Positions 54,801 through 64,000 of a DNA stretch of 64,000 bases are shown here, in pieces (position 1 is the first letter of the stretch; each line of letters starts with the position of its first letter). The notes under the pieces were generated by a model. The model had not been told where the DNA came from. It saw only the letters and a list, made by a program, of their open reading frames with translations, and ran no database searches. Where the stretch lies: contig JAOVVO010000150.1 of the NCBI GenBank assembly GCA_028564675.1, positions 1 through 64,000 on the forward strand, in the 5' to 3' direction. This DNA is from Onchocerca lupi. Its lineage: Eukaryota; Nematoda; Chromadorea; Rhabditida; Onchocercidae. The translations under genes were made by a program, and so were the position numbers.

Positions 54801-56712
54801 CATGCAATAAATTTGTTGACGATTACAGATGAACGCAATTATACGTTAGAAACATAAACAGAATCACGTAAATTAGACGTAGAATATAGTTACCTTCAAG
54901 AAATTCATCCATTCTAGACTTCTCCATGTTTTCATAATTTTTATCTGGTAAAATAACTTCCTTGCTAACGATAAATCAGTCTGCAAATTTAGAATTCAAC
55001 TTAGATGTTTGACAGAGAAGAAAAAGGAAAATAATTTTTCGCGTTAAATTAAATTCTTCATATTTTGAATGTGAGATATTCAAAATTCAGAGATTATTTA
55101 TCGTTTTTTAAATATTTGTTCCATTAAATCTTTCAAAAATATGCTTAATTGATTTATTTCAATTTATTATCGTATGGAACTTAGGATGAGCAATAATATT
55201 GAGAAAATTCAAACAATTCCGTTTTTACCCGTCGATAGCCATGCTTTTTATCAAATTGTTCCTGATTTATTGCTGGTTTATGTTGTGTTTTCAAAGTTAA
55301 TTGCATTTCCGTTTTTTGCGCGCTAAAAATGTATTTTATAGACAAACAAGAGTCGTCATTATGGAGAATTATATGAAACGATAAGTATACTTAAAGAGAA
55401 ATTTTCGAAAACTTAAAAATTAAAACTTGAAATATTTTTTCTTGATCTGCAAAATTCTAAAATCCTTATTAAAAAATTGCCCGAATATCTCAAATTGTAT
55501 AGAGACTATTAGCACTAATTAGGGATTCTGGAATTCCTAAAAAAAGTGCATTACTACATTATAAATTATTATTTTAGTTCATTATTGAATTATGACATTA
55601 CCAAATAATCGCGTTATTAAATTATTACATTTTGAATTACTAAATTATATTTTTATGATATAATAATAATTATAATATAATTAAATATAATAAAAACGTA
55701 TTAGTGCATTATTGAGCTATTACATTACTGCATTATTAAATTACGATCTTGTTTAATTACTGCATATTGAATTACTACGTTATTAAAATACTGATTACTA
55801 AATTATTGCATTATTCCACACTGAATCAGTACATACGAAATTGCATTACTGTTTTAGCACCATTAATGCATTACTAAAAATAAAATAAATTCATACGCCG
55901 TTTTTAATTCTTGTTCTCGAGCAATTTCCATTTGTGATTGTGATGGTGTGATGTTTGCTTTCATTAAATCATTTCGATTTATCTCATGTTTTGCTTTTTT
56001 ATGTTTCAAATTTGGTGCATCCGAGGAATACATTGCTATAAACAATTAGGTAATAATTAATTGTAATTATTGTCAATTCCAATTCAATTTTTTCAACGAA
56101 TGTTTACTTGAAGTTTAAAAATACAGTGCTGCAAGCAATAAAAGATTGTAAACTATAATTTAAAAGAATGTTATATTAGAAATCATTGGATTATCCAATA
56201 TATGGCATTACACTCGTCCAGCATTTCTTGGACTTTATTTTTTAATTTTCCTTGCAATCATTATAAGAATAAATGTAAACTGAAACATTGCTTCGAATTA
56301 ATGAATTCCGTCCAACAATCATTTGTCTTATCAAACCGAAAATCTTTTTCTAACATTTTCAAAGATTAGCAAAAAAATCATAATGCAGAGTGGTTTGATA
56401 TCTTTTCCAATATTTTTTAATAGCTAAGAATTTGGACAATTCTTAAAATTGTTTGACAATTGATATCAGTCGTCTTCCTTTAAAATGAAGTTAATTTGTG
56501 CAGCAAAAAAGCAACGCCATTATGAGCTTTTTTAAATAAATCAGATAAAAATTTTGATTCTGAAGCTATCTCAAATTTAGATTGATATTGCCAATTGAAA
56601 TATGTATTTTCTTCTAAACTCCGAAACTACATGTCTAAAAGGAATGCTTTTAATATTTAAAAGGAATCGGAGAGCAAATTTTTGTAAACTTTTGGTAATT
56701 CGTCATTTTATT

Positions 56713-56746
<34 letters not shown>

Positions 56747-56960
56747 AAAATAAATATTAAACTGGAAGATTTGCAAAATTCTACTGATTTGTGATTATCG
56801 TACTTGAATCTGTGAACAATGATTCGGTAGGAGGTTCTTTCGATTTTGAAGCTATCGCTTCCTTTGATGGCAAATGACCTTCAACTTCTTTCGTTTTTGC
56901 CCTTATCCTGGCATTTATCCCAGATATTTCGCGATCAACCCGCTTTCTTTGATCAGCCAT
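48864..56960 (-). CDS. SLC26/SulP-family anion transporter with STAS domain
   Basis: Multi-pass membrane exchanger or channel for sulfate, chloride, bicarbonate or similar anions. Exons (high to low): 56960-56804, 56035-55897, 55322-55229, 54980-54894, 54763-54658, 54526-54416, 54285-54107, 53985-53818, 53295-53140, 52702-52469, 52180-52067, 51744-51667, 51374-51279, 51025-50919, 50483-50325, 50024-49900, 49577-49371, 49042-48864; all phases close to 831 aa. A hydrophilic N-terminus of about 160 residues precedes RLPIIGWLP. The transport domain (about 165-600) includes GLAYGLMVGTPPIYGIYT, FLGTSRH, AFAIVAMMVGSV, VGDIDAGM and GLAIGIVFALLTVVLRSQW. The STAS domain runs from about 615 to 815 (VFRFDAPLYFANAELFLSSM, IIVDCSSFPYIDLMGVDAL, VRQMFEYSHFYEHVP), with a charged inserted loop. 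The protein ends VCLLL-stop, a CaaX-like terminus unusual for the family. Substrate cannot be told from sequence. Confidence 0.94.
55547..55880. repeat. Degenerate short-period TTA/ATT minisatellite in an SLC26 intron
   Basis: About 330 bp built from imperfect copies of units such as gcattattga, attactaaatt and ttattaaatta, mostly 8-12 bases long. It lies within the intron between exons 56035-55897 and 55322-55229 and ends close to the upstream exon's donor. Confidence 0.6.
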
Positions 56961-56990
56961 CCTTCACCTTTACTGATTACTGAAAATACT
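56961..56990 (-). promoter_or_regulatory. Probable spliced-leader acceptor and 5' UTR of the SLC26 gene
   Basis: On the - strand a tattttcag acceptor (AG complement at 56980-56981) lies 19 bases before the ATG at 56960. There is no matching donor just upstream that would define a coding exon. This is typical of a trans-spliced nematode start and supports the chosen initiator. Confidence 0.45.
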
Positions 56991-58884
56991 GCTGAAAACA
57001 ATTCTTGCTTCTCTTATAGCAGCTCAGATTCATGCAAATTTTCGGTTTCAACCTGAATTTATGACCTGAATTTTGGCTGGAAAATGAAATATTTGATTTT
57101 ATTTCTTTTGGGCATATACCTAATTCATTATCGATCGGGGATATAAAAGTTGAGAACGGAAGGAGATAAATAGAATTTTAACAGCAAACGAAGTTATTTA
57201 CTTTACTTCACTTAATTTCGTAATTTCAATTTGCATATTTTAATTGTTACATTCCATTTACATACTAATTTTGTAATTTTAATTGTATATTTCAGTTGTT
57301 ACCCTCAGTTATTATAAATTTGAATTTTCGAAATTAATTCATAATATTTCGTAAATTCTTCTTTCCTTAAACAATATAATATCTAACTCTCACAAATGAA
57401 AATTCAAACAAGTTCGACAAATTTGTAGACGAAACAAATTCTTCGATTGTTTCATGAATCATGTTTTCACATGCCACTTCTTTTTCTGTGTTCTGATCAT
57501 CATGAGATCAAAATGATTTCAAAGTTTCCTTTTTTTTTTTTTTTGTCAATCTTCTCGCAACGATACAAATTTAGGCATAAGAACCTTTTTTTCTTTTTTT
57601 TTTCATAGATATTTGGAAACTTTCGACCTTTATTTCGTGAAGTAAGAAATAAGTGAATTTGATGAATATCACTGTAATCATTAAGTGATGTTATCAAATA
57701 TTTAAAATTTCAAGCAAAATGGATCTCTTTTTTCTCAAAAAAATCCAAGTAAATTATTACATTCACTTATAGCGCTTGTGTTTTTTCTATTTTTCCTCTT
57801 TTAATTGGTGATAATTAGCTAACGAAATTTGATTGATAATTATAATCTAATACTATGACACAGAGAAATTAAGATTCAGATTCGTATAGTTGGTCTCATG
57901 CGGAATAAACAAGTGATAGTTTAATGAATTCCAAAAATTTTTCGTAAGAAAATATGACCGAATATGGAAGTTATTGAAAAGCTGAACTTTTGAAATTGAA
58001 ATTTTGTGCAAAAAAATTTTTGAAGTCATTTATTTCGCTATAAACTGAATATACAAAAATATCGAAAATGAAAAAAAGGAACACAGTGTAAAATTTGTAT
58101 CACATTTGAAAAAATGAAGATGAAAGCAAATTTACAATTATTTGAAAAGAAAGAAAGATAGAATAATAATTTCTGGATTTTAAAGAAAAAGGACAAATAT
58201 GAAAGATTATAATAATCACAAAAATATTCAATATTTTGTAAGTACAATTCAAGAAGCGATATAACTAATCTGAAAAGCCTCAAATTAAAATGAAAAGGAA
58301 ATTGTAATTTTAAAAATGACCATAATTTTGCAACTCTATCATCTTGCTACTGTAACTGCATTGTAGTTATTGAAATAAAAAAAAAAAATTAGAAATTTAT
58401 ATCTTGGCTTTCGTCCTATTCATTTATCATAATCATTAAATTATGAAAGGTCGAATTTTATTTTGCATGATCCCCTTATTAATAATTATTGATACATATA
58501 TATAGTGAGATTATTAGTTTTGCTAAAATTGTAAAAATAAGATAAATGATAATTATGATATTACGACAAATCATGATTACTTTTAAAATTACAACTTCTT
58601 TTTCAATTTAATTACTGGTTCTGATCAATTTTTCAATTCGTTATGCACAGTCAAATAATAATTATAATGAATACATATATATATCAATAAAAAATTTCAC
58701 GGTATTTTAACTTCATGAAATTTTTTGTTTTGAAAATTTACTTAAAAAGTTTCAAAAATTCAAATTTTAGTTCAAATTTTTCCAAAATTTCGAATCTCTC
58801 ATACTAAATTGAATTTATTGAAGAGATAAACAAATTTAAAGTTTAAAAATGAAAAAAAGAAAGATTTGCAATCATGAAAAGTAA
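56991..58884. other. Spacer between SLC26 and the GAS1-like gene
   Basis: AT-rich DNA of about 1.9 kb upstream of SLC26 and downstream of the GAS1-like gene on the same strand. Open frames here are short, AT-biased and unlike known proteins. No RNA gene or clear regulatory motif was recognised. Confidence 0.55.
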
Positions 58885-61800
58885 TTAAAAGAATGGAATA
58901 GACCACCGGAAAAATAATAAAGTGCAGAGTAAAATAATTATTAGAAATTGCGATATGACAGGAACTCGACCGCCATCTCGATCATCATCTTCATGCATTA
59001 TCGTATTCCGTTCGATTTCTGTATTCTTGAATATCAAGTTGTTTTCAATGGGTGGCGTCAATTTCTTCGAATTCTGAAATGGAAAAAATGATATTTCGGG
59101 AGAAGTTGGGGAAGAATCCTCTAAAACTCAGGAACATAGATGAAATGATGCTTAGAATCACAAGTCTTAATAATTAATTTATTATTAAACGATAATGAAT
59201 AGAAGTGCGTAACCTTAAAGAACAGCAATTAATTGAAGCAAAAAAAAAGAGAAACGTTGAACAAATTAAAAACAATTCTAAAAAACTGTTAAGTAAAATT
59301 TGCCTAACAATTAAACGAAATTTTCAGGTTAAAAAAAAAATGTAAAAAAACCTTCAAATCTGAAAAAAAAAAATTCGCAAAAAAAAAAAAATAAAAGATT
59401 AAATAACAAATTTGAGGATGAAATTGATACCGTCATGCAGGATTTCAATATGACATCTTTCAAATGCTGGCAAAGTTTGTCATCCTTATCGGTGCAGGTG
59501 CAATCAATGAATGCAGCGCCTTGTTGCGTTTTTAGCGTGTCATTTAAAAGTTCACGACATCGTAAGCTGCAATCACCATGTGCTGCCTCACTTTCGCATT
59601 CCGATGTGAATATTCCATATCGCGAACTGCACTGCAATAAATTACAAACTTGCAGAAAGCGAAAAAAAAGAAAAAAAAGAATCGAAAAAGAACGGATTCA
59701 AATGATTCTTCCTGTCTGAACAAATGATGAATTATTTCACATTTCACTTAAGCCCTCACTAAATTCATCTATCTTTTTTTGCTTTTTAAATAAATAATTT
59801 CACAGTCTTCTCGACTTTTATTTTGTCTAAACTTTTCGAATATTTTCGATTTTGAACAAAATTTTGAGTTGCAAGAATCTTTATGATTTTCACATATTCT
59901 TCTTTCATTGTTTCGTTAGCTTGATTTAAGCTTTTGAGACAAAAATTTCATCACACTTTTCGATGCTACTAAAAAATGATGAAGTGATAATTATCAACTA
60001 CATAGATTAGTATTAAATAATTTATGCTTATAATTTAATATTCATAATTCAATATTTATCAATAAGAAAATTCTAAATGAATTTTAAAAGATCGATGCCA
60101 TAAGTCTCTTTAAGGATGTAAACGGTATGTTAAGATTATTTTTAATTTTTTTGATATGATCATCTAAGAATCAGAATATCATTTCGATATCATACCGAAA
60201 GTATTCTTTTTTCTTTTGTAACTGCAATAAAAAAAACATTCAATAAGAAATTCAGTACTAGTTGAATAAAATTGTTTGAATCGATTACATTAAATCCATT
60301 ATATCATCATTTACTGGAATTTGTTAGGTGTGAAAATAATAACAGTAAGGAATCAAATTTTATTTTAAAAGGAATTGGAAAAAAATATCAATTTTATCAG
60401 TAATTTTAGAAAATAAGGCATACCTATGCTGGAAGAATAATTGAAATTTTACCATCAGAGTAGCAACAAAAAAAAAAAAAATTTTAATTACTTTTTTTGT
60501 AGTAAAAAAAGAAAAAAAAATTATGGTTGCTTATAATTCTGTAACTTTCCGTCATTTTTCTCGCGTTCTCTCAGAAATATTTGCCAAATTACCGATTTTT
60601 TCTGATTAATCAACATAATTTTTTTTTTTTTTTTACTACAAAAAAGTAATTCATTTATAAAATAGGTTGATACTTATATTTTCCAATCTATTTTCGAAAA
60701 GTTTCTTCATATCTCGTGTTAGTGTATTTTTATGAACATGGAACATGGAAATTAAAAAGTGTAATGCTAATTTCTATTTCAGTGAATTATTTTCAATTTT
60801 TCCTTCTTTTTTTGAATTTCTTCTTCAAAAATTCATGAAGTATTTTTGGATCATGGAAAAATTGGAAATTCACGACTTCGCGGAAGGAATACTTTATGTA
60901 TTTTCTAAATTATACGAGCAATAAATTTGCATAATTAACAATCACATAATTAATTATTACAGAGTATTAATAAATTATTCATGTTTTGAAGTGAAAATCT
61001 TAAAAAATGAAATTTTCCAATTTCTTTACCTAAAATTAAGTACAAAGTGGCGAAACTTAATTTCTTGGTTCAAATTAGATTAGATCTTTCTGTGACTAAG
61101 CAACGATTTGGTTAGATTCACTGATGGAAACACTTGAGAATCATCGCTAACTTAATTTAACATTACCTGATTTAAAAGTTATCTTTGTCTGCTCCTCTTT
61201 AATAAGCAACGATCACCAGAACAGTATTTTATTTATCGAAAGAAATTTGTTAAAATCTTAAATTAAATCATTTTTTTTTATACCAAGAATTATTGATAGA
61301 AAAAAAAAAACCATTTGAAGTGAACTTACCATCAGATCAGCTTCACAAGCTAGTTTCGCTAGATTACAATAAACTGGCAATTTGTTTGGGATTAAATTAC
61401 ACAATTCTAATTCGTATCTACCGGGAATGCACGAAATATCGGTTCGTAGAAGTGATCGTCCCAAACGATTTTGGTATAAATTCAGTACTGCATTCCGGCA
61501 CTGCGGTTGACATGTATTTGTCACACTGAAAAGTAATTAATTAGTAACATATCATTTTTTTTTAGTAATTATTTCCTTATTTTCCTACCGTCAATCAATC
61601 CACCGGTCATTTGGTCACTATTAAGCAGTTCATGCATTCTTCTCTCAATTTTCAAAAAAGACTATTCGTGAAATATTCGTTGAACTTTAATAAACTTTAT
61701 GCATTTATTCGTTAGACACACTAAATAATCGTAGAATTAGCATTCATATTATCGCTCATTTTTGTTTCGCAGATGAAGTGTTCAAATAATGGAGAAGACA

Positions 61801-63499
61801 ACAAAAAGGAATGAATAAAGTAAGAGGAAAAAGTCTTAAAACAAGTTAAGTGTTAGAATAATGCTCATTTTGTCATTAAATTTCTTTACGTCCAATTAAT
61901 TTATATATATCACTTTAATTATACTAAGTAGTTGACGTAAGTCACGTAGTTTTCTGATTCGAAGAAGAAACGCATAATATTTGCAAATTGATTATATTTT
62001 TATCAGAAAAAATTTATTACACGAAATAGAAACCAATTGCTTAGCATTGCACGAAGGAATGCTTTTAAATTTTTGTGCTTACGGCGGACAAATTTCTCAT
62101 TGAGAGAAAAAACTTTTAAGAAATCAAACATTTACAGTATTCATATAATGAACATAAATTTAATTTTAAAAGGAACAGGGCAATTTAATTCCACAAGAAA
62201 TTGAAATCTTCCCATAAAATTTTTTTCAATTCAAAAACTTGGAATTTAATTTTAAACTTTATTTGATGAAAGCGGTATATGACAAAAAATAAAATATAAT
62301 GCCAAGAATGAAAATTTCCCAGCAGACATTGAAGAGTCTTGGTGTTTAAAGAATTGGAAAAAAATCTCGATTTCAGAAGTTTTACGAAATTTCGATTTCA
62401 GAGGTTCAAATTCAATTACATCCATAATAATTCCAATCCATGACAAATCTAACGAGGATTCTGAAACTTTTAAAAATGAATTAAAATGAAAAAAATCTGT
62501 TGGTAGTCTTGCCAGAAAAAGAATAATATTATTGAAATGTCATTGGCGGGATTGTGACTATTGAATTATGCATTCATTCAAATGCTATTTCTGATAAAAA
62601 GCAAATTAAATCTAACAAATTTGATGGAAAAATCAAAGGAATCGACGGCTATTTTGAAGAATTATGATTTGTTATTTTTAGGATTACTTTATCAGAATAG
62701 AACAATCGTCTGCTTTTATTATAAGATAAGACAGCAGAATTAAAAGAAGCAAAGTTTATGAATTATTTGGATGAAAAAAATAGAAAAGAAAAAAAATGAA
62801 ATTTACGTTATTTCTGATAAAACTTGAGAGGATTGTATAGAAATATGCCAGAGAAATATGTTAAATAAATTAAACTGTTAAATTCAAGTATTGAGCGTTG
62901 AGTGAAGTGAAATAAATGAATGATAAAGGCTTGTTTTTATTAAGCAACAATTAACATAGTACAGAATTTTTGAATTTCTTCAAATTTCAATTCCTCGTCA
63001 ATAGATTAAAATTAAGCATTCAGGCTCATAATTTGCTTTTCAATTTTAAATCAAACTTTTGAAATGTTACAACATTTTCATTGTTGAACGAAATATATGC
63101 ATGTCATTATTATATTCACATCCAAATGAATTCATTCATTTTAAGTGTCATTGAAAGTGTACGATAAATGAATGCGTTGTTATGACTTCGTCTAATCTAT
63201 TCTTTCCCTTCCTAATTATTCAAAATTTTCTAATTATCATTAACAAATAAGTTTTTCAATGCCATTTTCTCTTCAATATTTTATTTTGCACTACTTAAAT
63301 AATAACAATAAATATATAATTTCTTCTTGTTTTCATTCAACAACAAAATTATTGAATACAATCTTGGAGAACTTTTCATTCATAGTTGATGCAATTGAGG
63401 AAGAAAAAAATCGAAGGAAACTCACGTGCGTGGGAAGTTACACTGAAATAATGTGCTGGTACAGGTTACGCAAAACAAAATATAATTCAAATAATTCAT
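58885..63499 (-). CDS. GAS1/GDNF-receptor-like cysteine-rich surface protein
   Basis: Exons 63499-63426, 61525-61330, 59631-59431 and 59073-58885 close in phase to 219 aa. Cysteine spacing is that of GDNF-family-receptor/GAS1 modules: C-x3-C (CQPQC, CSLRC) and CTC, followed by spaced single cysteines ending KSC. GAS1 in vertebrates is a GPI-anchored cell-surface co-receptor, and nematodes have a GAS1 relative (phg-1); orthology here is inference. The first exon reads like a signal peptide (MNYLNYILFCVTCTSTLF). The C-terminus is an acidic linker (HEDDDRDGG) then a hydrophobic tail (about 194-219), either a GPI signal or a single membrane helix. With only 219 aa the first module looks incomplete. 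Exon 1 is the least certain part, and the true 5' end could lie beyond 64000. Confidence 0.78.
60484..60652. mobile_element. Foldback element in an intron of the GAS1-like gene
   Basis: The left arm (about 60484-60528) carries aattactttttttgtagta and the right arm (about 60610-60652) carries its inverted copy tactacaaaaaagtaatt. Poly-A or poly-T inner borders run into ttatg or cataa, and the centre is about 80 bp. It has the structure of a small MITE and holds no open frame. Confidence 0.65.
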
Positions 63500-64000
63500 A
63501 TGAGCGAAATATAATTCAAAAAAATTATAAACAAAGAGAAAAGAGGCAGAAAAAAAGTTTAAGTTAATTCTTGAAGTAAACATAAAGAAGTAAATGATTC
63601 TTGAAATATCCATGTTATCATAAGTATCGACAATACCGGTATTTCCTGCCATTATAATATCTTCCACTCATATATCTGACATTGATCGATGATAAATCAG
63701 ATTGAGGATGGATAATGTCAAATTTAGCATGATATCGTTCATGACTATTTTTGTAATTAACCAATCATTTAATCAATTGGATTAATTTGTAATTGGTATA
63801 AGTTGTCACTTGTAAAATTTTCTGGTAGACTTAAATCAAAATAGGAAGGAATTTTCCTTAATGCTAAATAAAAGACATTAGATTTATTTCAAATAAAGTA
63901 ATTAAAGATAATAAAATTTAAAGCACTTAAAAGTAATGAAATTAAAATTAAAATAATTAAAATCAATAAAGTTTTCTTTTTTTTGGCCCTTCTTTTTGTA
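63500..64000. other. Upstream flank of the GAS1-like gene, nothing recognised
   Basis: AT-rich DNA without a supported exon. It would hold the promoter of the GAS1-like gene if the first exon at 63499 is correct. Confidence 0.45.

Noticed and set aside
1..64000. tRNA, rRNA, CRISPR, prophage or bacterial endosymbiont insert
   Set aside because: Looked for B-box-like motifs, regular spacer arrays and long uninterrupted bacterial-type reading frames; none found by eye.

Overview
This is eukaryotic DNA, most likely from a nematode, and a filarial or other spirurid worm fits best. It is AT-rich (about 70%). Genes are cut into small exons with short AT-rich introns, using GTAAG-type donors and TTTCAG-type acceptors. 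Most proteins are recognisable animal proteins, and two start codons sit just after spliced-leader-like acceptors. Species placement is inference. I see no bacterial, viral, CRISPR or prophage content and no tRNA or rRNA gene.

Layout. (1) 68-9237, + strand: the last 18 exons of WASHC4 (SWIP), a subunit of the endosomal WASH complex; its 5' part lies outside the window. (2) 9238-10331: intergenic, with a roughly 370-bp GC-rich island. (3) 10332-14962, + strand: an ARFGAP2/3-type Arf GTPase-activating protein, 515 codons; the last few codons are unassigned. (4) 14963-19270: no gene seen. (5) 19271-38766, - strand: APC1, the largest subunit of the anaphase-promoting complex, reconstructed as 39 exons (1822 aa). 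(6) 38767-39779: divergent spacer with a foldback element. (7) 39780-41312, + strand: a 161-aa basic coiled-coil protein resembling the N-terminus of CEP295/Ana1. (8) 42765-47504, - strand: an unrecognised, probably secreted, cysteine-rich protein. (9) 48864-56960, - strand: an SLC26/SulP anion transporter with a STAS domain (831 aa). (10) 58885-63499, - strand: a small GAS1/GDNF-receptor-like cysteine-rich surface protein.

The genes do not form one pathway. WASHC4 and the ARFGAP both act in membrane trafficking and lie head to tail about 1.1 kb apart. APC1 (cell cycle) and the CEP295-like gene (centriole) are divergent from a shared 1-kb spacer. Both adjacencies may be chance.

Exon chains were built by eye from splice-site phase and from remembered family alignments. 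For WASHC4, ARFGAP, APC1, SLC26 and the GAS1-like gene every internal splice phase closes exactly, which is strong support. The most unusual points are a perfect 78-bp in-frame tandem duplication that doubles an APC1 splice acceptor, two GC-AG introns, a Rac-like CaaX ending on the SLC26 protein, three foldback (MITE-like) elements, the CEP295-like mini-protein, and the GC-rich island. I found no convincing new multi-gene system.
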